Positions 1-7,793 of a DNA stretch of 63,587 nucleotides are shown here, piece after piece (the stretch's first letter is position 1; every line of letters begins with the position of its first letter). The notes under the pieces were generated by a model, which worked only from the letters and a program-made list of their open reading frames with translations, made no database searches and was not told the origin of the DNA. A program made the translations under genes and the position numbers. The stretch lies in contig CAYNVT010000006.1 in the NCBI GenBank assembly GCA_964400685.1, positions 1 to 63,587 on the forward strand. The letters are read 5' to 3'. Source of the DNA: DATCTV01 sp964400685 (GTDB lineage Bacteria > Desulfobacterota > Desulfomonilia > UBA1062).

Positions 1-2043
1 GACAAGGCGGGCACGAACGCGGAGATTGTAAGCGATTCAATCGACAGTTCGGTGGATCTGTCTCAGAGCCTTATCATTGTGAACTCGCTTGCCGAAACGC
101 TTTCGATCCTCGATGACAGCAGGGTTATCCACAACAACATTCAGCTGACAGGTGCGGCGCCAAATTCAATCCTGTACGAAGATCCTTATGTATATGTCGT
201 GAATTCCCTGAGCAACTCGGTTCTGGTTCTGAACGATAGTGACTTGTCGGTGGCGGCCGAGGTTTCCGTAGGCACGAACAAAAACCCCATGTATGCCTCT
301 GTTATCGGAAAGAACCTGCTGGCCGTAAGCTGTTTCGTCTCTCATACGCTGGAGATTCTCGACATCAATCAGAAGAAAGTGACTGCAAGCATTGACCTCT
401 CAGGCATATCATTACCCAGCGATGTCGCCGGAATCACGGGTAGAAGCTATCCTGAGGGAGTGGCTGTTGCGGGCGGAAGAATATTTGTAGTGCTGTCAAA
501 TCTGACAGATTACTATGGCGGACTGACTGCGGCGGGATCGGGTGTTGTAGCGGTGTTCGACGCAAAGACGTTTGAAAGCCTGGGGACAGTGGAGCTCAAG
601 GGCGCCGATCCGGTAGACGTCAAGGCCTTCGGCGATAAGGTGATTGTAGCGTGCGCAGGACACTATGTAGGAGACATCACCAAACCTCAGAGCAGCGGTT
701 TTGAGGGAGACGGCACCATCGAAATAATCGATGCCGGAGCGCTCATCCTCGACAGGTCATATCAGCTCTCCGCTGCGCCGTTTTCCTTCACCGTGTCGGA
801 ATCGGGGATGCTTTACGCGACAAACGCGATTGGCGGAAGCATCCCGAGGATTGACTTGTCAACAGGTGCTGTCGATTACCTGGTAATTGAAAGCTCATAC
901 ATATCGTCCGTGCTGTGTGTTAAAGACGCTCTTTACATACTTGACTTCTCGAAAGACGCTCTTTACGTACTTGACACCTCAGGCTCAATGAAAGCCAGTT
1001 ACACAGTCGGCGACGGTCCAATCGCCATGCTCTCAATGGCCGGTGTGAGCGCCGGAGATGTTGTGATCCCAAAGATTGAGGCATATCCCGAGATTGCATC
1101 GCCGGGAATCGAAATATCTTTCAGCGCCAGGGCCAGTATTGTCCCAGAAGGGGCATATACCTATGCGTGGGATTTCGGCGACGGACAATCGGCCTCCGGG
1201 ATATCGGTGTTGCATTCCTATCAGACTTCAGGCTCCTATACCGTGACCCTGACAGTTGGTGGGGCAGCCGGTACTGTCAAAGAAACATACATAGTTACTA
1301 TCGTTGAGTCTTCACCATTCGCCACAATAATGTGTGCATATGCACCGGCACCGGGTCAGTTCGTGAACGATTCCCAATACAATGACCCCGCAAAGGCGTT
1401 GGGGACGCCGGCGGGCGGCAAGACACCGCTTCAGCCGGATAACTCGTCGATCGTAAGCCTGGGCGGGTTCGGCGGCTCGATTACACTGGCTTTCGATCAC
1501 CGGGTCCTGGACAATCCAGTCGGGTACGATTTCATCGTGTTCGGAAATGCCCAGTACAGCGGCGCCCCGCTGCGTTTTGCGGAACCCGGTATTGTGGAGA
1601 TCAGCGAAGACGGCCTGACCTGGTTTCTTATCCCGGGCTCCAATATGAATCCGCCCTTTACACGAATCACAAAGCACTATGAGGGTGGACAGGTTTTTTC
1701 AGCATATCAGCTATCCGCCGACACCCAGGACGGCATCGTGAATGGCAAGTATACCCTGTGGGGCTATACCGATCTCAGCCCGGTTCTGTCGTCACCTGCC
1801 GGGATTGATCCGACAAATTGGTTTACCATTCCGGACGATCCGGTCCTGGCGGGCATTGACACAGGGACGTGCGGCGGTGACGCCTTTGATATCGCCTGGG
1901 CGGTCGATCCGGCCACCGGAGCCGCCGCCAACCTTAATGGCTTTCGATATATCCGCATTACAACGGGCGTGGACCGCAATCTCGGCGGTTCTCTTGGTGA
2001 GCTTTCGACCGAGATCGATGCCGTGGCAGACATCGGTATCTAG
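1..2043 (+). CDS. PKD-domain beta-propeller surface protein (5' end outside window)
   Basis: The frame is open from base 1, so the true start and any signal peptide lie upstream; the GTG at 52 is only the first start codon in the window. Counting from there, residues 1 to about 340 are YncE/NHL-like propeller repeats ending in short hydrophobic-VLD strands. A PKD domain follows at about 345-420 with the core WDFGDG. The remainder (about 425-663) is a domain seen in bacterial cell-surface proteins, with GYDFIVFGNA and an EPGIVEIS segment. Expected to be exported and involved in surface or carbohydrate contacts, but no substrate can be named. It stands 45 bp before a second PKD protein and may share its transcript. 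Confidence 0.8.
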   Translation, partial: DKAGTNAEIVSDSIDSSVDLSQSLIIVNSLAETLSILDDSRVIHNNIQLTGAAPNSILYEDPYVYVVNSLSNSVLVLNDSDLSVAAEVSVGTNKNPMYASVIGKNLLAVSCFVSHTLEILDINQKKVTASIDLSGISLPSDVAGITGRSYPEGVAVAGGRIFVVLSNLTDYYGGLTAAGSGVVAVFDAKTFESLGTVELKGADPVDVKAFGDKVIVACAGHYVGDITKPQSSGFEGDGTIEIIDAGALILDRSYQLSAAPFSFTVSESGMLYATNAIGGSIPRIDLSTGAVDYLVIESSYISSVLCVKDALYILDFSKDALYVLDTSGSMKASYTVGDGPIAMLSMAGVSAGDVVIPKIEAYPEIASPGIEISFSARASIVPEGAYTYAWDFGDGQSASGISVLHSYQTSGSYTVTLTVGGAAGTVKETYIVTIVESSPFATIMCAYAPAPGQFVNDSQYNDPAKALGTPAGGKTPLQPDNSSIVSLGGFGGSITLAFDHRVLDNPVGYDFIVFGNAQYSGAPLRFAEPGIVEISEDGLTWFLIPGSNMNPPFTRITKHYEGGQVFSAYQLSADTQDGIVNGKYTLWGYTDLSPVLSSPAGIDPTNWFTIPDDPVLAGIDTGTCGGDAFDIAWAVDPATGAAANLNGFRYIRITTGVDRNLGGSLGELSTEIDAVADIGI

Positions 2044-2088
2044 TAAGTATGATCAAGCAAATAGAAAATCCATAGAGGAGGTTTTCAT

Positions 2089-3291
2089 ATGAAACGCATT
2101 ACAGGTATTTTATTGGTTCTTATCATAGGTATGGGATTCTCCGGCTGTTTTCCGAAAGCGGACGCCGGCGCGGACAAGCAGATTCTTAGCGATCTTTCGG
2201 TCACACTTGACGGCTCGGCTTCCACTGTCCGGTTGGGCAAGATCAATACGTACACCTGGGACTTCGGGGACGGCACACAGGCAACAGGAGCGTTGGTAAC
2301 TCATACTTACGCAGCCGAGGGCGACTACACGGCAACACTTACCGTAAAGGACAACACGGGTCAGAAATCCACCGATACGGCCACGGTTAAGGTTATCACC
2401 TGGGACACCCTAGCCACTCCGATAACCGCCGACGGGCATACCATTGAGGCGCCTCTTATCGACTTCCTGCCCGACGGGCGCATGATCGTTGCTGAAGGCA
2501 AGAGCGCCACCGAGATAGAGGTCGCTGTGGAAACCACAGCCGGAAGCAAGGAGTTCACATACCTGACAAGTCTTACCACGTCGAGTGTGCCGCCCCTGGT
2601 GGAATATACGACCTATGGCAGCTTTATTAAAGTTGTTGATGCCGACACTGTACTTCTTGGCGCCAGCATCTATATCTACGAGGTCACACTGAGCACGGGA
2701 AGCGCCAATCTTCTGGCCGAGATCGGCAACTGTGATGCGGTCTTGTCCGGTAACGAGCTGTATGTAACGCGCTCGGAATACAATCCGGACTGGTCGGCCA
2801 ACAGCTATGTAAGCCTCATCGACCTTAATAATCCGTCCGTTTCTGTCAATCTTATCACCGATATCCCTGGATCATCGGCCGGTGTATGTCTCGATGATGA
2901 CGGGAATATCTATACCGGCAACGGGTATACCAATTACGGGCTGGATGAAACGGGCCTGATTAAACGCTTTGCGCTCGCCGGTCTGCCGCTGGCATGGTCA
3001 GCCGGCACCGGTGCAGGAGATGTTTTGAGTGCTGGCAGTCTGATCTGGGCTGGCAACGGAGTCATCCTTATCGGCGGCGGCGATACATTCGGCACCAGCG
3101 GCGATTATAATTATTTTGCCGCGCTCGATACTGCCACGGGCACAAAGCTCTGGGAGCTCGATCCCGACCCGGCTTCAAGCTCGTACTATAAACTCAACGC
3201 CAATGCCGGCCGTTTTGCAGCCAGCATCTGGAATTATACGCCAAGCGACGGGACGATCTTCCTGCTGCCGTTCGCAGCTCTTGGTTTCTGA
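2089..3291 (+). CDS. PKD-domain lipoprotein with beta-propeller-like C-terminal region
   Basis: The protein has 400 residues. A lipoprotein signal peptide ends at the lipobox FSGC, giving lipidated Cys20. A PKD domain follows at about residues 24-102 with WDFGDG and a THTY strand, then repeats reminiscent of PQQ/WD propellers (for example AALDTATGTKLWELDPD near the C-terminus). The start is fixed by a strong ribosome-binding site, GAGGAGG, about 9 bases before the ATG. It lies directly downstream of another PKD/propeller protein, so the two probably form a pair of exported proteins. The function is unknown. A hairpin at 3307-3331 may end the transcript. Confidence 0.85.
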   Translation: MKRITGILLVLIIGMGFSGCFPKADAGADKQILSDLSVTLDGSASTVRLGKINTYTWDFGDGTQATGALVTHTYAAEGDYTATLTVKDNTGQKSTDTATVKVITWDTLATPITADGHTIEAPLIDFLPDGRMIVAEGKSATEIEVAVETTAGSKEFTYLTSLTTSSVPPLVEYTTYGSFIKVVDADTVLLGASIYIYEVTLSTGSANLLAEIGNCDAVLSGNELYVTRSEYNPDWSANSYVSLIDLNNPSVSVNLITDIPGSSAGVCLDDDGNIYTGNGYTNYGLDETGLIKRFALAGLPLAWSAGTGAGDVLSAGSLIWAGNGVILIGGGDTFGTSGDYNYFAALDTATGTKLWELDPDPASSSYYKLNANAGRFAASIWNYTPSDGTIFLLPFAALGF

Positions 3292-3306
3292 AGGAGTAAT
3301 GGCCAG

Positions 3307-3331
3307 AGTGGGGGTCTACAATGCCCCCACT
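3307..3331. terminator. Hairpin after the PKD lipoprotein gene
   Basis: AGTGGGGG (3307-3314) pairs with CCCCCACT (3324-3331) around a 9-base loop, an 8-bp GC-rich stem. The following bases are pyrimidine-rich but not a clean T-run, so termination efficiency is uncertain. Confidence 0.55.
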
Positions 3332-3357
3332 TCACAGCTTCTCTTCTTCTCTTATAA

Positions 3358-3386
3358 TTGACAAGTGTAAACGATATGTTTATATA
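3358..3386 (+). promoter_or_regulatory. Sigma70-type promoter with operator-like repeat for higBA
   Basis: TTGACA (3358-3363) is followed after 17 bases by TATATA (3381-3386). Between and overlapping the boxes lies the inverted repeat TAAAC-GATAT-GTTTA (3368-3382), well placed for autorepression by the HigA antitoxin. The predicted start of transcription (about 3393) coincides with the higB ATG, so the toxin mRNA may be leaderless. No Shine-Dalgarno sequence precedes that ATG, and an in-frame stop lies immediately upstream at 3387. Confidence 0.7.
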
Positions 3387-3392
3387 TGAATC

Positions 3393-3674
3393 ATGGTCAA
3401 AGGCTTTGCCTGTAAGAACACAGAAGAGTTTTATAATACAGGGAAATCCAGGATTTTCCCTCCTGACATTTTAAAGCGTGCTTCTATGAGATTGATTCAA
3501 TTAAATGCAGCGACTGTTGTTAATGATTTGAGGATGCCTCCTTCCAATAATCTTGAAGCATTGTCAGGAGAGAGGGAAGGGCAGTACAGTATCAGGATTA
3601 ACAAGCAATGGCGGTTATGTTTCAGGTTTGTAAACAACGACGCTTACGATGTGGAAATAACGGATTACCACTAA
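3393..3674 (+). CDS. higB: HigB-type toxin (RelE/ParE superfamily mRNA interferase)
   Basis: The 93-residue product is the usual length for HigB. The family pattern is clear: a basic N-terminus, then LKRASMRLIQLNAAT, an LEALSGEREGQYSIRINKQWRLCFRF core and the terminal DAYDVEITDYH. HigB toxins cleave mRNA at the ribosome and are neutralised by the downstream HigA. The ATG at 3393 is the only possible start for a full-length protein because an in-frame TGA sits at 3387-3389. The toxin-first gene order with antitoxin 11 bases downstream is typical for higBA. Confidence 0.92.
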   Translation: MVKGFACKNTEEFYNTGKSRIFPPDILKRASMRLIQLNAATVVNDLRMPPSNNLEALSGEREGQYSIRINKQWRLCFRFVNNDAYDVEITDYH

Positions 3675-3685
3675 GAGGGAAAGCA

Positions 3686-3976
3686 ATGAAAAATATAAAC
3701 GGATTAGCACCGATTCACCCGGGAGAGTTCTTAAAAGAAATACTTGAGGACATCGGCATGACACAGAGAACATTTGCCAGGACTGTCGGTTTATCGCCCA
3801 TGCGCATATCGCATGTCATCAGAGGGACGAGGCCAGTTACAGCGGAACTGGCCCTTATTTTCGGCAGAGCTTTCGGGCAGACCCCCCAATACTGGCTTAA
3901 TCTTCAGGCCGACTATGATTTGAAGAAATCGCATGTTGACCTGACAAAAGTTCCTGAACTCATGTGTGCTGCATAA
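3686..3976 (+). CDS. higA: HigA-type antitoxin, XRE-family helix-turn-helix
   Basis: Starting at ATG 3686, just after AGAGGGA, the product has 96 residues, the family length. It carries the VapI/HigA signature IHPGEFLKEILEDIGMTQ and a helix-turn-helix around RTFARTVGLSPMRISHVIRG, followed by FGQTPQYWLNLQADYDL. It should bind HigB and repress the shared promoter; the inverted repeat at 3368-3382 is the likely operator. A longer reading from 3608 would overlap higB and lacks family support. Confidence 0.93.
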   Translation: MKNINGLAPIHPGEFLKEILEDIGMTQRTFARTVGLSPMRISHVIRGTRPVTAELALIFGRAFGQTPQYWLNLQADYDLKKSHVDLTKVPELMCAA

Positions 3977-3987
3977 AGAAATCTCTC

Positions 3988-4491
3988 ATGAACCCGTTAA
4001 ATAAAATCAAACAGGTTATTTTCGAGATTCTGCCGCCAACGATTTTCTTCTTCATTGCGTTCAGCCTGATACTGGCCACCAAGCGTCTGATGCTGAGCGA
4101 ATACGGCATCCCCTGGACCGGTTTCGGCGAAGCCGTCATCGGGGCCTTGCTGGTCGGTAAAGTGGTGCTTATCGTTGACAAGCTTCCTTTCGTGAACAGA
4201 TTCCCGGAAAAGCCGCTTATCTATAATACACTGTGGAAAAGCCTCATCTATTTTCTGGCCGCCCTTTTTATACACTACATGATGCAGGTCATCCCACTTT
4301 TGATAAAACACGAAAGCCTGATGGAGGCGAGCAGACATCTGTTTGATGAAATCGTATGGTCCCGCTTCTGGCTGATCCAGATGTGGCTAACCGTCCTCTT
4401 CCTGATCTACTGCGCCATGAGAGAATTGATACGTGTCGTAGGCAGAGACAAGTTTATTCACATGTTTTTCGGCCGACAGGCTGCGGATTGA
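3988..4491 (+). CDS. Small integral membrane protein of unknown function
   Basis: About 167 residues from ATG 3988; an alternative ATG at 3964 lies inside higA. Four hydrophobic segments are visible: around residues 12-34, 45-62, 84-105 and 128-148. The loops are charged and the end is basic-aromatic. No enzymatic motif is recognised. It begins 11 bases after higA, so it may be co-transcribed with the toxin-antitoxin pair, though no Shine-Dalgarno is obvious. It could be a novel small inner-membrane protein or a poorly conserved member of a DUF family; I cannot assign a role. Confidence 0.65.
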   Translation: MNPLNKIKQVIFEILPPTIFFFIAFSLILATKRLMLSEYGIPWTGFGEAVIGALLVGKVVLIVDKLPFVNRFPEKPLIYNTLWKSLIYFLAALFIHYMMQVIPLLIKHESLMEASRHLFDEIVWSRFWLIQMWLTVLFLIYCAMRELIRVVGRDKFIHMFFGRQAAD

Positions 4492-4534
4492 AAGTGACTT
4501 GAAAATTGATTTCCATTTTATTTCTAAAAAACCA

Positions 4535-4568
4535 TTGACACACCCTCGTGTTTCTATATATAGAAACA
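4535..4568 (+). promoter_or_regulatory. trp promoter with a perfect 20-bp palindrome over the -10 box
   Basis: TTGACA (4535-4540) and TATATA (4557-4562, 16-base spacing; TATAGA at 4559-4564 is an alternative) form the promoter. The sequence TGTTTCTATATATAGAAACA (4549-4568) is a perfect 20-bp palindrome covering the -10 box, the expected place for a repressor operator. It does not match the E. coli TrpR operator core (ACTAGT half-sites), so the regulator is unknown. Together with the attenuator downstream this suggests two layers of tryptophan control. Confidence 0.7.
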
Positions 4569-4573
4569 TCATC

Positions 4574-4651
4574 ATGAAGAAAGAATCCTTGATAAAAACG
4601 AATGGAATGTGGTGGCCCTGGTATTATGGGGGAGGCCGGGGTATGCCCTGA
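4574..4651 (+). CDS. trpL: trp operon leader peptide
   Basis: A 25-codon reading frame, ATG 4574 to TGA 4651. Three Trp codons fall at 4610-4612, 4613-4615 and 4619-4621 (Trp-Trp-Pro-Trp), followed by two Tyr codons. This is the classic arrangement for ribosome-mediated attenuation: scarce charged tRNA-Trp stalls the ribosome here. The predicted transcription start lies only about 5 bases upstream of the ATG and no Shine-Dalgarno is present, so translation is probably from a nearly leaderless mRNA. It is followed by an intrinsic terminator and trpE. Confidence 0.9.
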   Translation: MKKESLIKTNGMWWPWYYGGGRGMP

Positions 4652-4716
4652 GGAGGTTGCTGAAGCAGCCTTAAAAAGGGTGGCAGGCCTTCGGGCCCGC
4701 CACCCTTTATTTTTTC
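4643..4716 (+). terminator. trp attenuator (alternative hairpins plus intrinsic terminator)
   Basis: The terminator stem is GGGTGGCAGGCC (4678-4689), loop TTCG, then GGCCCGCCACCC (4694-4705) with one A-C mismatch, followed by TTTATTTTTTC (4706-4716). A competing pairing joins TGCCCT (4644-4649, at the end of the leader peptide) with AGGGTG (4677-4682), enclosing a small hairpin GGTTGC/GCAGCC (4655-4660 with 4665-4670). A ribosome stalled at the Trp codons would leave 4644-4649 free to disrupt the terminator. A ribosome at the stop codon would mask it. The terminator is clear; the exact antiterminator pairing is my inference. Confidence 0.85.
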
Positions 4717-4732
4717 AATAAAAGGAAAAGAC

Positions 4733-6115
4733 ATGAAAAAAAACATCAAGATTGCAAGGGATATCAGGGACAGGGGAGTCGTCGTCATAAAGCGTCTTAC
4801 ATGCGACACATTGACTCCTGTCGGGGCCTACACGGCTATGGTTGGTGAAGGAGACGGTTTCCTGCTGGAATCTCTGCCCGGCTCATACAGCTTTCTAGGC
4901 AGGTTCGCTCAGGACAGCATAGTCCCGGTGCTGGAGCATGATGACCCGTGGTCATTGGCTCCGACGCGCGAAATGCTCGAATTCGATACGAACGATCTGC
5001 CGCCTTTCATCGGCGGATACCTGGGATATATCGGTTATGATATGGTGCGAGGCATAGAGGTTCTGCCGAGGCCTGCAAAAGCTTCAGGATTTCCTGACGC
5101 CATGCTTGGCAAGGTCAATACGGTTCTCATATTCGACCATCTGGCGCAGGAGATGTCGCTGCTGCATACGATCCCGGAACAGGGAGTGGGGGATGAAGAC
5201 GCGATAAAACGCGCCGAGGCCGAATTCGAAAGCATCGAGGAAACACTTTATTCGGTAAGATCAAAGCCCTTCGACATACCTGGACCGTGCCGCATTGTGG
5301 AGGCCTCGATCAGCGAAACCGGTTTCATCGATGCAGTGAAGGAGGCCAGGCAGCACATCCTTGATGGCGATATAATCCAGGTCGTTCTTTCAAGAAGGCT
5401 CAAACTGGACGCAAAGTGCGAGGCCTTCGACACCTATCGCAGGCTCAGGCGCATCAACCCTTCAACTTATATGTTTTATATGAAGATGGGGGATGTCACG
5501 CTCATAGGCTCATCTCCCGAAGTTATGGTCGAACTCAAGGGCGATGCCATAATGACCCTGCCGATTGCAGGTACAAGGCCCAGGGGCGTCAGTGAGGATG
5601 AAGATGAGAGGCTGGCGGTTGAACTGCTTGCGGACGAAAAAGAGCGCGCCGAACATCTGATGTTGCTCGATCTCGCAAGAAACGATGTCGGAAGGGTGGC
5701 CCGCCCCGGAACGGTCAAGGTGGATTACCAGTACAGAATTAAGCACTATTCACATGTCATGCACATCGTTTCCTGCGTCAAGGGCAGGAAACGCGATGAC
5801 ATGAGCAATGTCGACGTATTGAAGGCGTGTTTCCCTGCAGGTACTGTCTCGGGAGCGCCCAAGGTAAGGGCCATGGAGATCATTGACGAACTCGAAGGCA
5901 TGTGCCGGGGACCCTATGCAGGTGCAGTGGGCTACCTGTCATACAACGGAAACATGGATACTGGCATAACGATACGGACAATATTCGTCAAAAACGGCGA
6001 ATACTATCTGCAGGCAGGTGCAGGCATAGTCTGGGATTCGGTGCCTGAAAACGAACTAAGAGAGATTGAAAACAAACTGCGCGCATTGAGCACGGCGCTT
6101 GGAGGCATATCATGA
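4733..6115 (+). CDS. trpE: Anthranilate synthase component I
   Basis: 460 residues, normal for TrpE. It converts chorismate with ammonia (supplied by TrpG) to anthranilate in the cytoplasm. The N-terminal half holds the LLES feedback site, the usual tryptophan-binding motif. The C-terminal chorismate-binding half carries IQVVLSRR, PIAGTRPRG, LARNDVGRV, FPAGTVSGAPKVRAMEIIDELE and GAGIVWDSVPENE. The start follows AAAGGAAAAG. It is the first structural gene behind the attenuator and overlaps trpG by four bases (ATGA), implying translational coupling. Confidence 0.97.
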   Translation: MKKNIKIARDIRDRGVVVIKRLTCDTLTPVGAYTAMVGEGDGFLLESLPGSYSFLGRFAQDSIVPVLEHDDPWSLAPTREMLEFDTNDLPPFIGGYLGYIGYDMVRGIEVLPRPAKASGFPDAMLGKVNTVLIFDHLAQEMSLLHTIPEQGVGDEDAIKRAEAEFESIEETLYSVRSKPFDIPGPCRIVEASISETGFIDAVKEARQHILDGDIIQVVLSRRLKLDAKCEAFDTYRRLRRINPSTYMFYMKMGDVTLIGSSPEVMVELKGDAIMTLPIAGTRPRGVSEDEDERLAVELLADEKERAEHLMLLDLARNDVGRVARPGTVKVDYQYRIKHYSHVMHIVSCVKGRKRDDMSNVDVLKACFPAGTVSGAPKVRAMEIIDELEGMCRGPYAGAVGYLSYNGNMDTGITIRTIFVKNGEYYLQAGAGIVWDSVPENELREIENKLRALSTALGGIS

Positions 6116-6693
6116 TCCTGATGATAGACAACTTTGATTCATTCACATTCAACATTGTTCAGGCTGCCGCCACGCTCGGCGAAGAAATCATCGTCAAACG
6201 CAATAATGCGGTTACGATCTCAGAAATCAGGGAAATGAAGCCCGGGGGTATAATCATTTCTCCGGGCCCCGGTGTGCCTAAATCAGCAGGGATTTCACTT
6301 GATGTCATTCGCAGCTTTTACGCGGACATTCCGATTTTCGGGGTATGTCTGGGGCATCAGTGCATATATGAGGCCTTCGGCGGACGTATCATTCACGCAA
6401 AAAGCGTTATGCACGGCAAGCTTTCCACGATAATGCACGACGGCTCAGGGCTCTTTGAAGGTCTGCCGCAAACCTTCAGGGCTGTCAGATACCATTCTCT
6501 GGCAGGAGACACCTCGACTCTTCCATCTGACCTGCGTGTGTGTGCCCTGTCGGACGACGGGGAGATCATGGGCATCGCACACAGGAATTATCCGGTATAC
6601 GGGGTGCAATTTCATCCTGAATCGATTGCAACTGAAAGCGGGGTCGACATAATAAGGCGATTTGCGGAAACGACGCACAGGAGGGATTCATGA
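6112..6693 (+). CDS. trpG: Anthranilate synthase component II (glutamine amidotransferase)
   Basis: 193 residues, a stand-alone class I glutamine amidotransferase rather than a TrpG-TrpD fusion. It hydrolyses glutamine and passes ammonia to TrpE. MIDNFDSFT opens the protein; the catalytic triad is visible as Cys79 in GVCLGHQ and His/Glu in FHPES. It could also serve para-aminobenzoate synthesis, since no separate pabA is seen nearby, but that is inference. It overlaps trpE and trpD by four bases on either side. Confidence 0.96.
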   Translation: MILMIDNFDSFTFNIVQAAATLGEEIIVKRNNAVTISEIREMKPGGIIISPGPGVPKSAGISLDVIRSFYADIPIFGVCLGHQCIYEAFGGRIIHAKSVMHGKLSTIMHDGSGLFEGLPQTFRAVRYHSLAGDTSTLPSDLRVCALSDDGEIMGIAHRNYPVYGVQFHPESIATESGVDIIRRFAETTHRRDS

Positions 6694-7682
6694 AGGACTA
6701 CATTGAAAAACTGCTCTCAGGAAAAGACCTGAGAGAAGATGAAATCGAAACGGCGTTCGAACTGATAATGTCAGGAAGGGCCGATGATATAGAAATCGCC
6801 GCTTTACTTGTGGCTTTGAGAGCGAAGAAAGAAAGCCCTGAGGAAATAGCGGGCGCCGCAAAAGTAATGCGTTCAAAGGTCAACAGGGTCAATATCGGAA
6901 TGGACGTGATAGATACATGCGGAACCGGCGGTGACGGGGCCAGGACATTCAACATCTCGACCGCGGTCGCATTCGTTCTGGCAGGGGCGGGACACAAGGT
7001 GGCTAAACACGGCAACCGTTCGGTGAGTTCGTCCTCGGGCAGTGCTGACTGTCTTGAGGCGCTTGGTGTTCCGATAAACCTGGGGCCTGATGAGGCAGCA
7101 AGGGCGATAAGCGAAAAAGGTTTTGCGTTCCTCTTTGCACCCAACTACCATCCGAGTATGAAGTATGCGATGCCGGCCAGAAAAAAGCTGGGCATAAGGA
7201 CCATATTCAACGTGCTCGGGCCGCTTACAAACCCGGCATTTGCATCACATCAGGTGATAGGGGTTTTTTCAAAGGCCCTGGTTTCGCCGATTGCCGATGT
7301 CCTTAAGATGCTCGGATTAAAGGGAGCGATGGTTGTAAACAGCGGTATGGACGAAGTTTCGATTTCAGGGCCGACCGATTATGCGCTGCTGAAGGAAGAC
7401 AAACTCGTTGCAGGGAGCGTATCCCCTGAAGACGCCGGTATTGCGAGATCACCGATAGACGCCCTTGTGGTGACAAATGCTGGTGAGTCTGCAAAAATCA
7501 TTGAAGATGTGTTTGCAGGGAAGGTTGGCGGGCCATGCCTCGATGCGGTCCTTATTAATTCGGCAGCGGCATTTATCGTACTTGATGAGGCCGGTAATTT
7601 CAGGGAAGGGGTGGAAAAGGCCGGTGTCGTGATAAAAGAGGGCCGGGCGTTTGATGCCCTTAACAGGGCCAGGAGCCATTGA
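6690..7682 (+). CDS. trpD: Anthranilate phosphoribosyltransferase
   Basis: 330 residues. It transfers phosphoribosyl from PRPP to anthranilate. The PRPP-binding loop CGTGGDG and the KHGNRSVSSSSGSAD segment typical of TrpD are present, together with GIRTIFNVLGPLTNP. The start overlaps the trpG stop (ATGA). A 111-base gap with a palindromic repeat separates it from trpC, the only sizeable gap in the operon. Confidence 0.97.
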   Translation: MKDYIEKLLSGKDLREDEIETAFELIMSGRADDIEIAALLVALRAKKESPEEIAGAAKVMRSKVNRVNIGMDVIDTCGTGGDGARTFNISTAVAFVLAGAGHKVAKHGNRSVSSSSGSADCLEALGVPINLGPDEAARAISEKGFAFLFAPNYHPSMKYAMPARKKLGIRTIFNVLGPLTNPAFASHQVIGVFSKALVSPIADVLKMLGLKGAMVVNSGMDEVSISGPTDYALLKEDKLVAGSVSPEDAGIARSPIDALVVTNAGESAKIIEDVFAGKVGGPCLDAVLINSAAAFIVLDEAGNFREGVEKAGVVIKEGRAFDALNRARSH

Positions 7683-7692
7683 AATGATAGGT

Positions 7693-7774
7693 GTCATTTC
7701 GATGAGTACAGCGAGGAGAAATCTTTTAAACGAACGATAGATTTCTCCATGCCAAGTGGCATGTTCGAAATGAC
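7693..7774. repeat. MITE/REP-like nested palindrome between trpD and trpC
   Basis: Terminal inverted repeats GTCATTTCGA (7693-7702) and TCGAAATGAC (7765-7774) enclose a second pair, GGAGAAATCT (7715-7724) and AGATTTCTCC (7739-7748), and a small hairpin ATGCCA-AG-TGGCAT (7749-7762). The whole 82 bp can fold into one branched structure. Similar GTCATTTCGA...AGAAATCT elements are, from general experience, common interspersed repeats in several bacterial phyla. It sits in the middle of the trp operon and may modulate the downstream half of the transcript. Confidence 0.8.
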
Positions 7775-7793
7775 AATAATAAAAGGTGAATAA

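Noticed and set aside
3987..4491. Membrane protein as a third component of the toxin-antitoxin system
   Set aside because: Only adjacency supports it; no sequence relation to known three-part systems.
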